From positions 3,238,501 through 3,302,500 of the forward strand of contig NZ_CP036422.1 of the NCBI RefSeq assembly GCF_009388985.1: a stretch of DNA of 64,000 bases. The letters run 5' to 3'. The position numbers were made by a program, and so were the translations under genes. How positions within the stretch are numbered: the first letter of the stretch is position 1; every line of letters starts with the position of its first letter. This DNA comes from Halioglobus maricola. GTDB lineage: Bacteria > Pseudomonadota > Gammaproteobacteria > Pseudomonadales > Halieaceae. Positions 36,811 to 44,981 of this stretch are shown in pieces. A model generated the notes under the pieces. That model was not told where the DNA came from and made no database searches. It was given only the letters and a program-made list of their open reading frames with translations.

Positions 36811-36840
36811 CAGGGGCCGCGACTAGGCCCCTTTTCTTTT
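36811..36840 (+). terminator. Intrinsic terminator after the mtrC homologue
   Basis: GGGGCC (36813-36818) pairs with GGCCCC (36826-36831) around a 7-base loop, then TTTTCTTTT. It ends the cytochrome operon and separates it from hemH. Confidence 0.85.
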
Positions 36841-36859
36841 CAAAAAAACAATCCACCCC

Positions 36860-36888
36860 TTGGCGACCAGCGTATCCACACGTATATT
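36860..36888 (+). promoter_or_regulatory. Predicted hemH promoter, possibly leaderless
   Basis: TTGGCG (36860-36865), a 17-base spacer and TATATT (36883-36888) form a plausible promoter. The hemH ATG begins only 8 bases after the -10 box, so transcription would start at or beside the start codon. No ribosome-binding site is seen, which fits a leaderless message. Confidence 0.5.
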
Positions 36889-36896
36889 GGCGCCCC

Positions 36897-37931
36897 ATGG
36901 ACAAGAGCAGTACTACAGTGACCGATTCACAACGCCCACGGACTGGTATTCTTCTCACCAATCTGGGCACTCCCGATGCGCCTGATAAGGCGGCAGTAAA
37001 ACGCTACCTGAAGGAATTCCTCTCCGACTACAGAGTGGTCGACCTGCCGCGCTGGCTGTGGATACCGCTTCTCAATGGCGTCATCCTCAATATTCGCCCG
37101 GCGAGATCCGCGGCAGCCTACTCCACCGTCTGGACTGAAGAAGGCTCGCCCCTGATGGTTCACACGCGCGCCCAGGCTCAGGCGGTCGCCAAAATCATGG
37201 AGGAGCGTCACGGCAGTGAAGTCGTCGTCGACTTTGCGATGCGCTATGGCAATCCCTCTATCGCGAGCGTCGTGGACAGAATGCTGGAGCAAGGCGTCGA
37301 GCAGTTGCTCGTGCTGCCGCTATTCCCCCAGTACAGCGGAGCAACGGTGGCCTCCACATCCGATGCCCTGAATCACTATCTCGAAACGCGCCGCTCCATG
37401 CCTGCCATCCGGTTTATATCCGGCTACAGCGACAACGCCGACTACATAGCCGCCCTGGCGCTCAGCATCAGGAGCTATCAAGCTGAACACGGTGTTCCAC
37501 AGGAATTGATTTTTTCCTACCACGGCATTCCCCAACGCTACTGCGATGAGGGAGACCCCTACGAGCAGCAGTGCCACCGCACCACACAGCTGGTGGTGGA
37601 ACTCCTTGGCCTCAAGGAAGGCCAATACCGAACTGTGTTCCAGTCGCGTTTCGGAAGAGAACCCTGGCTCAAGCCCTACGCAGACGAAACCCTGGCCGAG
37701 CTGCCCGGCAATGGCGTTGAGTCAATTCAGGTGATTTGCCCGGGCTTTTCAGCTGACTGCCTCGAGACGATCGAAGAAATGGGCGAAGAAAACCGCGACG
37801 TCTTTCTCGACGCCGGCGGTGATAAGTACGGTTTCATTCCCTGCCTGAACAGTAGCCCTGAGCACATTGCTGCGCTGACCCAGCTAATTGATGAACAGTT
37901 GGCAGGATGGGTGGAAGAACCTCTGGGCTAG
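36897..37931 (+). CDS. hemH: Ferrochelatase
   Basis: A 344-residue protein of normal HemH length. It begins the domain with GILLTNLGTPDAPDKAAVKR and has the catalytic His in FSYHGIPQRY and the conserved Glu in CPGFSADCLETIEEM. It inserts ferrous iron into protoporphyrin IX to make haem. Its place directly after a decaheme operon fits a high local need for haem. It has its own promoter and no clear Shine-Dalgarno; a later GTG at 36918 is a less likely alternative start. Confidence 0.95.
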   Translation: MDKSSTTVTDSQRPRTGILLTNLGTPDAPDKAAVKRYLKEFLSDYRVVDLPRWLWIPLLNGVILNIRPARSAAAYSTVWTEEGSPLMVHTRAQAQAVAKIMEERHGSEVVVDFAMRYGNPSIASVVDRMLEQGVEQLLVLPLFPQYSGATVASTSDALNHYLETRRSMPAIRFISGYSDNADYIAALALSIRSYQAEHGVPQELIFSYHGIPQRYCDEGDPYEQQCHRTTQLVVELLGLKEGQYRTVFQSRFGREPWLKPYADETLAELPGNGVESIQVICPGFSADCLETIEEMGEENRDVFLDAGGDKYGFIPCLNSSPEHIAALTQLIDEQLAGWVEEPLG

Positions 37932-37941
37932 CGCCCCCACA

Positions 37942-38181
37942 TCACTCCGCGAGCAACGTTGCGATAATAGCTTTCAGCTGATCTTCGTTGAAATCAGCGT
38001 TGTCCGCATGGCGCTTGATGCTGGTGTCAGAGGCTGTCGCCAGAACTTCTTCAGCACTCATGCCTTCCCAATCTTCTGAAGGCACATGGCAATCCAGGCA
38101 CAGTTCCTCGTCACCCGAGAAAGCAGGCGCGGCTACAGCAAGACAGGTGGCAGAAACGAGAATCGCGAGTTGGCGTCTCAT
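37942..38181 (-). CDS. Small monoheme c-type cytochrome
   Basis: A 79-residue exported protein: signal peptide MRRQLAILVSATCLAVAAPA, then a single CLDCH haem motif and a helical tail (FNEDQLKAIIATLLAE). The size is that of a short class I cytochrome. It is convergent with hemH and lies next to the cytochrome locus, so it may shuttle electrons in the same network. The sixth ligand is not obvious. Confidence 0.75.
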   Translation of the reverse strand: MRRQLAILVSATCLAVAAPAFSGDEELCLDCHVPSEDWEGMSAEEVLATASDTSIKRHADNADFNEDQLKAIIATLLAE

Positions 38182-38279
38182 GGCATCACTCCTTTGTGGT
38201 TAGTGGGTACAATATAGCCATATCCTGGCCAGCTGTCCCGCACAGGCCCGGGAAAAAATCACTATCGAGGCAACTTATT

Positions 38280-38687
38280 ATGCTCAGATCACTCAGCTTC
38301 TTACTCATGCTCATCGCCCTGCCGGCCTTCGCCCAGGCGCCTGTGTGGATTGATGTGCGCACGCCCGCCGAATTCAATACCGACCACCTGGAGGGTGCTC
38401 ACCACATTCCGTTCGACCAGATCGAGGCGGGGATCATGAGCCTGGCTCTATCCAAAGACAGCGAAATTTACGTGTACTGCGCAGTCGGTGGCAGAGCAGA
38501 GGTAGCGAAAGAAAGCCTCGAACGGCGAGGTTATACCCGGGTTGTGAATGTCGGGAGTCTGGAAAACGCCCGCACGGTAGCAGGGACTCTGGAGCGATGC
38601 GCTAAATCCAGCGACGCACCCGGCTGCAATAAGCCGGGAACTCCTCAGGAAACAACTCCCGCAGCATCTGTTCCTCGGGAAGGATAA
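38280..38687 (+). CDS. Exported rhodanese-domain protein
   Basis: The ATG at 38280 gives 135 residues with a signal peptide (MLRSLSFLLMLIALPAFAQA). One rhodanese domain follows: WIDVRTPAEFNTDHLEGAHH and the active-site loop YCAVGGRAE with its Cys. Periplasmic rhodaneses move sulfane sulfur. The 3' end overlaps the convergent methyltransferase gene by 86 bases, so its last 28 codons lie inside that gene. Confidence 0.82.
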   Translation: MLRSLSFLLMLIALPAFAQAPVWIDVRTPAEFNTDHLEGAHHIPFDQIEAGIMSLALSKDSEIYVYCAVGGRAEVAKESLERRGYTRVVNVGSLENARTVAGTLERCAKSSDAPGCNKPGTPQETTPAASVPREG

Positions 38688-39057
38688 AGCGTACGTGAAT
38701 AATCGCCATGAAGATCGGCGGCACAAGGTAAGCGCTGGCGGCACCCACCGTAACTGCACAGCCAAGTAGCACCAGTGCCATCCCCAGGTACATTGGATTG
38801 CGGGTGTAGCGATACACGCCAGTCGTCACCAGAGCGCTGACATTCTTGAATGGGATCAGGTCCGTATCGGCCTGCTTGAACAAGCCGCCGGCGATAACCA
38901 ACAGCGCCAGGCCGATAACCAGAATAACCCCACCGATCATCTGCCCAGCCACTGAGGCGAAGCTCGCAATCGGGAAATATTCGTTACAGACAAACTGCAC
39001 AATAACGCCGATCGCCAGCCACACCGGCGGGTAAATAATCCGTTTAACGCTGGCCAT
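38602..39057 (-). CDS. Isoprenylcysteine methyltransferase-like (ICMT/PEMT) membrane protein
   Basis: A 151-residue membrane protein with about four hydrophobic segments. The family motif is clear: GVYRYTRNPMYLGMALVLLG, followed by EEQMLRELFPEEFPAYCSRV near the C-terminus. These proteins use S-adenosylmethionine to methylate lipids or thiols at the membrane. The bacterial substrate is generally unknown. It overlaps the convergent rhodanese gene. Confidence 0.85.
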   Translation of the reverse strand: MASVKRIIYPPVWLAIGVIVQFVCNEYFPIASFASVAGQMIGGVILVIGLALLVIAGGLFKQADTDLIPFKNVSALVTTGVYRYTRNPMYLGMALVLLGCAVTVGAASAYLVPPIFMAIIHVRFILPEEQMLRELFPEEFPAYCSRVRRWI

Positions 39058-39078
39058 ACTGTTCTTCTCCTATAGGGT

Positions 39079-39948
39079 TTAGCCGCGATGCAGCGACGCG
39101 GGTTCAATTGAACCGATACCGTACGCGATGACAATACCCAGCAGAAACACGAGGGTCAATTTGCCCCGATCGTGGCTATGAAAATGCACTTCCGGCAGCA
39201 AATCACTCAGCGCAATACAGATAAACGCACCGGCGGAAAAGGCCAGGGCCGCGGCCACTATCAGGTCCTGCGACCCCGTCAGCAGATCTACGCCAAAGTA
39301 GAAGGCCAGCGCACCCAGGGGACACATCAGCGCGAAAGCGAGATTGGCCAACCAGCGAGAACGCAAACTCCAACCGCCCGCCTCCATGATGGTTGTGATG
39401 GACATGGCGTCCAGCGGCTTGTGCAGCAGGATAGCCAGGAAGACACCAAAACCGGCCAGGGTCACGTGCGCGTGACCACTCACCCCGCCCAGCATCACAG
39501 CACCGAGGGCTACCCCATCGATCATGGTGTGAACACCCAGGCCTAGCGCAATCCCTACCCAGCTGAGCTTGTGCACGCCATTATTCTGGTGATTGTGGTC
39601 GTGGTGATTGTGGTCGTGGTGTACCTCTTCCTCGCCACTAAAGTCGTGCTGATGGAAGTGGAACATACGCAACATCAAGAACATGCCAATCAAGCCCAGC
39701 ATCAACCACCAGACCGAGCGATCTACATCGCCGTGTTCCATGGTGATGCTGTGCGGCAATAGATGATAGAAGGCCACGCCCAGCATAAGGCCCGAGACAA
39801 AACTCATCACCAATTGGGTGCGGGTGTGAGTCATCTTCACCCAGTTCGGCAACTGCCCGCCGGCCAGCGAGAAGCAGGCGATGGCGAAGCAGTAGAACAA
39901 TAGCAGTAGTACGGGTGAGCCCGTCATAGTAGGAAAGTGCCCAGACAT
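39079..39948 (-). CDS. ZIP-family metal transporter
   Basis: A 289-residue protein with about eight hydrophobic segments and a His/Asp-rich loop near residue 120 (EEVHHDHNHHDHNHQNNG). Helices carry the expected metal-site residues (GLGVHTMIDGVALGAV and FLAILLHKPLDAMSI). ZIP proteins bring zinc, iron or similar divalent ions into the cytoplasm. With the haem-rich locus nearby an iron role is possible, but the sequence does not settle the ion. Confidence 0.88.
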   Translation of the reverse strand: MSGHFPTMTGSPVLLLLFYCFAIACFSLAGGQLPNWVKMTHTRTQLVMSFVSGLMLGVAFYHLLPHSITMEHGDVDRSVWWLMLGLIGMFLMLRMFHFHQHDFSGEEEVHHDHNHHDHNHQNNGVHKLSWVGIALGLGVHTMIDGVALGAVMLGGVSGHAHVTLAGFGVFLAILLHKPLDAMSITTIMEAGGWSLRSRWLANLAFALMCPLGALAFYFGVDLLTGSQDLIVAAALAFSAGAFICIALSDLLPEVHFHSHDRGKLTLVFLLGIVIAYGIGSIEPASLHRG

Positions 39949-40096
39949 GGAAACCGCGCATTATTCCACATTCAGCCCGGCACCGCACCGCACTGATCGT
40001 TTTCATCACTGCCGGCGAACTTAGAAGACATTGACGGCCAGACTAATGCCCATTAGTTTGACATGATCAACAAGCCAATTATCAGTGGAGCACCGC

Positions 40097-41638
40097 ATGT
40101 CTCTCTACGAGCCGATCGAATCTGACGACGCCCGCCGCCACCTGCAACTGCGCAGCCCGGCCACCCTCGAGCCCACAGGTGTACTCGTGTGCGCCAATGT
40201 TGAGGACGTGACCGCTGCAATCAGCAAGGCGCGAGCGGCACAGCCGGCCTGGGCCGCCACCAGCATGAAAGAGCGCGCGGCGATCGTTGAACGTGCCCTC
40301 AAGGTGCTGCTGGCGCGCCAGGACGAGGTTATCGACACGGTCGTTGGCGAAACAGGCAAGGCGCCCACAGACGCCATGAGCATGGAAGTGTTCTCAGTCG
40401 CTGACCAGTTGTGCTACTACGCCAAGAACGCCGAAAAGTTCCTGGCTCCTCGCAAACGCAAGGTGCATGGCCTGCTGGGGCTCATGAAACAGCTGCGTAT
40501 CGTGTATAAGCCACTGGGGGTGGTCGGCCTGATCACACCCTGGAACGGCCCCTTTGTGCTACTGATGAACCAGGCGGCCCAGGCGATCCTGGCGGGCAAC
40601 ACGGTAGTCGCCAAGGGCTCCGAGGTTACCCCCTATTCGGCCAAATTGGCGGAGGACATCTTCCGCGAGGCCGGCCTGCCCGACGGTGTACTGCAAGTCA
40701 TGCTGGGCGACGGCGACACTGGCGCGGCGATTGTCAGGGGCGGCGTCGACAAGGTGTCGTTCACGGGCAGTGTGGCCACCGGCAAGAATGTGGCCATGGC
40801 CTGCGCAGAGCAACTGATACCTTGCTCACTGGAGCTGGGCGGTAACGATGCCATGATTGTCTGCGCCGACGCCGATCTCGACCGGGCAGCCGACGGCGCC
40901 TGGGTCGGCTCCTGCATGAACACCGGCCACTACTGCTGCGGCACCGAACGTATCTATGTGGTGAAGGAGGTCTACGACGAGTTCCTCAAACTGGTGATGG
41001 AGAAAGGCCAGGGCCTGCGCCAGGGACAGGAACATGGCTGGGACGAGGACATAGGCGCCGTGTTCTGGGATCGCCAGATGGCCATTATCGAAGCCCATGT
41101 CGAGGACGCCCGGGCCAAGGGTGCAAACATCCTCATGGGCGGCAAGCGCAACCCCGACCTGCCCGGTCTCTACTACGAGCCCACTGTGATAACCGAGGTG
41201 GATAACAGCATGGACATCATGTTGCTGGAAACCTTCGGCCCGGTGCTCTGCATCCAGAAGGTCGACAGTGAAGAGGAGGCCCTGCGCCTTGCCAACGACT
41301 CTGAATTCGGCCTCAACGGCAATGTCTGGACGCAGGACAAAGACAAGGGCTATCGCCTCGCGACCGCCATCGATACCGGCGCCTGTTCAATCAATGACAT
41401 GGCGGTGAGCTACGGTATTCCGGCAGCGCCTTTTGGCGGCAAGAAAAACTCCGGCCTGGGCCAGGTGAACGGCAAGAAAGGCCTGCGCGGCTACACCCAC
41501 GAAATGCCCATCGTCATCGACCGCTTCGGTGGCAAAATGCAGAATGGCTACCCCTATAGCGCCAAAAGCGCCGAAGGCATGAAAAAATTAATGAATTTCC
41601 TCTGGGTGAAGACACCGCTGGGCAAGTGGATGAGCTAA
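40097..41638 (+). CDS. NAD(P)-dependent aldehyde dehydrogenase
   Basis: From the ATG at 40097 (after GTGGAG) the protein has 513 residues. It has the ALDH signatures: LITPWNGPFVLLMNQAAQAI, LELGGNDAMIV with the general-base Glu, and NTGHYCCGTERIYV with the catalytic Cys. It oxidises an aldehyde to the acid in the cytoplasm. The subgroup resembles succinate-semialdehyde or benzaldehyde dehydrogenases, but I would not name the substrate. It is convergent with the outer-membrane protein gene. Confidence 0.92.
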   Translation: MSLYEPIESDDARRHLQLRSPATLEPTGVLVCANVEDVTAAISKARAAQPAWAATSMKERAAIVERALKVLLARQDEVIDTVVGETGKAPTDAMSMEVFSVADQLCYYAKNAEKFLAPRKRKVHGLLGLMKQLRIVYKPLGVVGLITPWNGPFVLLMNQAAQAILAGNTVVAKGSEVTPYSAKLAEDIFREAGLPDGVLQVMLGDGDTGAAIVRGGVDKVSFTGSVATGKNVAMACAEQLIPCSLELGGNDAMIVCADADLDRAADGAWVGSCMNTGHYCCGTERIYVVKEVYDEFLKLVMEKGQGLRQGQEHGWDEDIGAVFWDRQMAIIEAHVEDARAKGANILMGGKRNPDLPGLYYEPTVITEVDNSMDIMLLETFGPVLCIQKVDSEEEALRLANDSEFGLNGNVWTQDKDKGYRLATAIDTGACSINDMAVSYGIPAAPFGGKKNSGLGQVNGKKGLRGYTHEMPIVIDRFGGKMQNGYPYSAKSAEGMKKLMNFLWVKTPLGKWMS

Positions 41639-41641
41639 CAG

Positions 41642-42538
41642 CTAGAACAAGCGCTGATAGCTGATCGAGTAGATATTGAAGCTCTCGTCGGAATCGTTGA
41701 CCGAGCCGGTCGCCCAGCTCGCCTTCAGGCCGTGGCCCCTGGCGAGAGGAAACACCGCGGTCAGGCCAAGCTTGGAATCCCGCTGCAGGTCGTCGAGGCG
41801 CACGTCATCCAGAGTACTGCGCCCCCCCTTATAGGCGGTCATGTCAACCGACACCCAAAAGCCGGGTGAAAAACGATGCACCAGATGCGCTTGCGCACTG
41901 TAGATATCGTTCTGCTCCTTGGTCAGTCCCAGAAAATCGTCGTTGTCCCCGAACAGCCAAACCCCCGCATGGAGTTCCAGCAGCCAGCGTGGTGCCAGCA
42001 ATGCGATGTAACCCAGTTCCGCCTTGGCAGCCCAGCGGTTGGCGCCCACATTGAGAACTTTGTCATCCTCATATTCACCGGTGGGGGCCACCACTTTGAG
42101 GCTGGCACCCAACACGGGCTTGGGATCATGCCGGAACTGACTGAAATCCGCCTTGGTCATCGCAGGCGCGCCCATCAGGTTGACTGAAACTGTCGCCGCG
42201 ATATCCCCAAGGCCACGATAATCCCGTTCGACCAGGCCCAGCTCGGAGTGCTCTACTTCAGACGTGCCGTTGGAGTAAGGTACTTCAAGAATGAAATTGG
42301 CCGAGCGACCAAACAGGCTCATGGAGCGTAAATAGCCGAGCAAGCCGGTGGCAATTTTCGAATCGAGCCCCGTCACAGGCAGGGAAGGATCCGGCACGAT
42401 ATCACCGGTGGTATATAGTGCACCCACGGTTAATACCTGGGTTTCCAGCGGAATTGGCCAGTACGCCCGGGGGGTCATTTCCTGGGCAGTCAGAGGCGCG
42501 CCTATCAGCAGCCCAAGACAGAGCAGAAGTATTCTCAT
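41642..42538 (-). CDS. Outer-membrane channel-like protein (phenol-degradation MetA type)
   Basis: I start at the ATG ending at 42538, giving a signal peptide (MRILLLCLGLLIGAPLTAQE) and 298 residues in total. The rest is beta-strand-rich with repeated aromatic and Gly residues and ends in YSISYQRLF, as in outer-membrane barrels. The pattern VVAPTGEYEDDKVLNVGANR is typical of the MetA-pathway phenol-degradation family. Members are thought to admit hydrophobic substrates. The neighbour is an aldehyde dehydrogenase, which is compatible but not proof. Confidence 0.75.
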   Translation of the reverse strand: MRILLLCLGLLIGAPLTAQEMTPRAYWPIPLETQVLTVGALYTTGDIVPDPSLPVTGLDSKIATGLLGYLRSMSLFGRSANFILEVPYSNGTSEVEHSELGLVERDYRGLGDIAATVSVNLMGAPAMTKADFSQFRHDPKPVLGASLKVVAPTGEYEDDKVLNVGANRWAAKAELGYIALLAPRWLLELHAGVWLFGDNDDFLGLTKEQNDIYSAQAHLVHRFSPGFWVSVDMTAYKGGRSTLDDVRLDDLQRDSKLGLTAVFPLARGHGLKASWATGSVNDSDESFNIYSISYQRLF

Positions 42539-42576
42539 GCCGAAATTATCGGCCTGTAACCACTGCTTGGCAATCC

Positions 42577-43383
42577 TCACGCCCTACTTTGAATTAGCTC
42601 GCGCAATCCCCTGATCTCGTCGCGCAACTCGCTCAGGGTAGGTTCACCGGCAGCCAGAGCCTCTTCCCGGGCCTGGGCCTGGTGCTCCTCTTCCAGCACG
42701 TTGACCACAATGCCGATAATCATATTGAGGAAAGCAAAGGCCGACAGGAAAATGAAGCTAAGGTAGTAGGCCCAGCTCAGCGGATGCACAGCCATGGTTT
42801 CATACATGACATCTGTCCAGTCCTCGAAAGTCATAATCCGAAACAAGGTCAGCATACTGATCGCAATATCGCCCCACAGCGCGGGGTTAATCTCTGCAAA
42901 GAAGGTGCTACCCACGGCGGCATATATGTAGAAGATGATAAACATCATCAACATCACATAGCCCAACTGTGGCAGCGCCTTGAGCAGGGAGTTCAGCAAG
43001 GTGCGCAACTCGGGAATGATCGACACCATCCGCAGCACCCGGAATATCCGCACCAGACGCCCCACCAGCGCCAGTTCCGAATCCTCGATGGGAATCAGGC
43101 TCACCACCACGATCAAGGTATCGAACACATTCCATCCACTGCGGAAAAAACGCCGTTTTTCTGTCTCCCCCAGAAACCTCACCGAGATTTCCACCAGGAA
43201 GAACAGGGTAATACCCCAATCCATAACCACGATGGCCTTGGTCGCCAGCGGCGGCAATGGATAGGTATTTACGCCGATCATCAACGCCGACACCAGGATG
43301 ACGCTGATCACCAGAATTTCAAATAACTTGTTGCTGCGCAGGCGCTCAAACTTTGCCTGCCAGACATCCGTCCGGGCACTCAT
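42577..43383 (-). CDS. NaChBac-type voltage-gated cation channel
   Basis: From the ATG ending at 43383 the protein has 268 residues and the single-domain six-helix plan. S4 carries four regularly spaced arginines (GRLVRIFRVLRMVS). The pore loop reads RIMTFEDWTDVMYE. The C-terminal helix continues into a coiled coil (EEEHQAQAREEALAAGEPTL). NavAb-type sodium channels have TLESWS in the filter; here it is TFEDWTD, more acidic and closer to the calcium-selective engineered filter TLDDWSD. It forms tetramers in the inner membrane. Ion choice is inferred from the filter. Confidence 0.88.
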   Translation of the reverse strand: MSARTDVWQAKFERLRSNKLFEILVISVILVSALMIGVNTYPLPPLATKAIVVMDWGITLFFLVEISVRFLGETEKRRFFRSGWNVFDTLIVVVSLIPIEDSELALVGRLVRIFRVLRMVSIIPELRTLLNSLLKALPQLGYVMLMMFIIFYIYAAVGSTFFAEINPALWGDIAISMLTLFRIMTFEDWTDVMYETMAVHPLSWAYYLSFIFLSAFAFLNMIIGIVVNVLEEEHQAQAREEALAAGEPTLSELRDEIRGLRELIQSRA

Positions 43384-43496
43384 ATTGGGGGGAATCTCTC
43401 GCTCAAAAAAAAGGGGGATTGTCGAAGCCCGCCATTCTAATGAAATTTGAGCGTAACTGCATCGACACAAACTGTTAACCAATTCGTCACCCAGGA

Positions 43497-43545
43497 GACA
43501 CAGAAGTGTCAAACATCAGGAGTAGCTTTGAGTGTTTAAACACTC
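43497..43545 (+). promoter_or_regulatory. Two palindromes upstream of the beta-helix gene
   Basis: A 16-bp perfect palindrome GAGTGTTTAAACACTC lies at 43530-43545, 25 bases before the chosen start codon. A second repeat, GACAC-N4-GTGTC, lies at 43497-43510. Both share the GTGT/ACAC core. They are good operator candidates between the divergent channel gene and this gene. Confidence 0.45.
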
Positions 43546-43570
43546 ACCAATGAAAAAAGGAATCTTGCAC

Positions 43571-44848
43571 ATGCCTTCCACTCTCAAAGCCCTCGCGAGC
43601 GCAATCACATTGATGGCCGTTGCCAGCACAGCGCACGCTGCCCCGTTCAGAGTTACCAGCAATGCGGACAGCGGTGCCGGTTCACTGCGCGCTGCCCTGG
43701 CCAGTGGTGCTACACATATCACCATCCCCGATACCGTCGGTGACATCAGCATTAGCGACACACTGGTCTACGAGCACACTGATGCCCTGACTATCGTCGG
43801 CAATGGCCAGACGATTTCCGGCGGTGGTGCGGGCAACACCCTGCTGCTCATCAGTCAGGGGGCGGACCTCAGCGTCTCTGGCCTCAACTTCGATGACATG
43901 CGCGAGGGCGGCTGGCAGATTATGCAGGGCGGCGGCAACGGCATCCTGGTGGATGTTCCCATCACTCGCGAAGGCATGGTGTCAGTATCTCTGGCTAACG
44001 TCTCCGTCAGCCACACCGGCGACCATGGAGTGCACGTATTTGATTGCGACCTGGCTGACTGCGGCGCCGGTGGCGGCGGCGGTGGCAACGGTTCACCCGC
44101 CTCTGTGAGCGTTACCCTGTCGGGCGTCAATATCGACTCTGTAGGCACTGGCCAGTTTGATGCCGATGGCGTGCGCGTTGACGAGCGTGGAGAAGGCAGC
44201 ATCTACTTCCAGGCACAAAACTCGAGCTTCGTTAATGTCGGAGCCGACGGTATCGAACTGGATGAAGGCGATGAGGGTGACGTGCAAATCGCCGCCCAGT
44301 GGCTCACCTTGCGTGGTAACGGCCACTACTGTGCCGTGATCGAGGATCTGGAGAACCCTGAGGACCCTACTTGTGTTGAAGATGACGACGGCGAGCTGGT
44401 GCTCGACCTGGACGATGGTTTCGACATCGACGAAGCGGGCCCTGGGTCCATCGTGGGCCAGATCGGCAACAGCACCCTGAGCTTCAACCTCGATGAAGGC
44501 CTCGACCTCGACGAGGAAGGCCCTGGCGGCTTCGACATCAGCGTGCAGCGTGTTCGCGCATTCGGCAACTACGACGAGGGCGTAAAAATGAGCGAAGCGG
44601 ACGAGGGCGACCTTGTGGCCTATCTGCGCCGTGTCGTGATCGTCGACTCGAATGACGATGGTGCCCAGATCGAAGAGGAAGGCGCCGGGAGTCTCGATGT
44701 CACGATTCTCGGCTCTCTCTCCGCGGAAAACGCAAAAGAAGACTTCAAAGTCACCCAGGAAACCGTGGATGGCGATGCCAACGGCACGCTGGAGCTGCGC
44801 AATAGTATCTTCGATAACCTGGACCTGGAAAACGTCGTCCAGCTGTAA
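43571..44848 (+). CDS. Secreted acidic right-handed beta-helix protein with ~26-residue repeats
   Basis: I start at the ATG at 43571, which has AAGG ten bases upstream; the protein then opens with a signal peptide (MPSTLKALASAITLMAVAST, cut near AHA). The 425 residues show a beta-helix pattern. From about residue 195 there are at least five acidic repeats of the form (D/E)G-hydrophobic-x-hydrophobic-(D/E)-E-x-G-x-G, such as DGVRVDERGEGSIYFQAQ, DGFDIDEAGPGSIVGQIG and EGLDLDEEGPGGFDISVQ. The charge suggests calcium binding. I recognise no named family. A polysaccharide-binding or lyase role is possible for the fold. Confidence 0.75.
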   Translation: MPSTLKALASAITLMAVASTAHAAPFRVTSNADSGAGSLRAALASGATHITIPDTVGDISISDTLVYEHTDALTIVGNGQTISGGGAGNTLLLISQGADLSVSGLNFDDMREGGWQIMQGGGNGILVDVPITREGMVSVSLANVSVSHTGDHGVHVFDCDLADCGAGGGGGGNGSPASVSVTLSGVNIDSVGTGQFDADGVRVDERGEGSIYFQAQNSSFVNVGADGIELDEGDEGDVQIAAQWLTLRGNGHYCAVIEDLENPEDPTCVEDDDGELVLDLDDGFDIDEAGPGSIVGQIGNSTLSFNLDEGLDLDEEGPGGFDISVQRVRAFGNYDEGVKMSEADEGDLVAYLRRVVIVDSNDDGAQIEEEGAGSLDVTILGSLSAENAKEDFKVTQETVDGDANGTLELRNSIFDNLDLENVVQL

Positions 44849-44854
44849 GCCTGT

Positions 44855-44886
44855 GCGGGGGAGCCCGAGGCTCTCCCGCCCTTTTT
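44855..44886 (+). terminator. Intrinsic terminator after the beta-helix gene
   Basis: An 11-bp stem with one G-T pair (GCGGGGGAGCC with GGCTCTCCCGC, 44855-44879, loop CGA) followed by CCTTTTT. It lies 6 bases after the stop codon. Confidence 0.88.
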
Positions 44887-44951
44887 AGCCATTCTCGCCA
44901 CAAATACTGACCTTTCCTGGCCTGTCCCTGCGACCCGGTGCGATCTAGACT

Positions 44952-44970
44952 GTTTGCAATACCAGCAAAC
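44952..44970 (+). promoter_or_regulatory. Inverted repeat before the enoyl-CoA hydratase gene
   Basis: GTTTGC-N7-GCAAAC lies 12 bases before the ATG at 44982, overlapping the likely leader. A TetR regulator is encoded just downstream of the hydratase, so this may be its site. The evidence is only the symmetry and position. Confidence 0.3.
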
Positions 44971-44981
44971 GGGAACACCAC

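Noticed and set aside
39571-39762. Histidine-codon repeat (GTGGTCGTG-type) in the ZIP gene, considered as a DNA repeat element
   Set aside because: It simply encodes the His/Asp-rich metal loop of the transporter.
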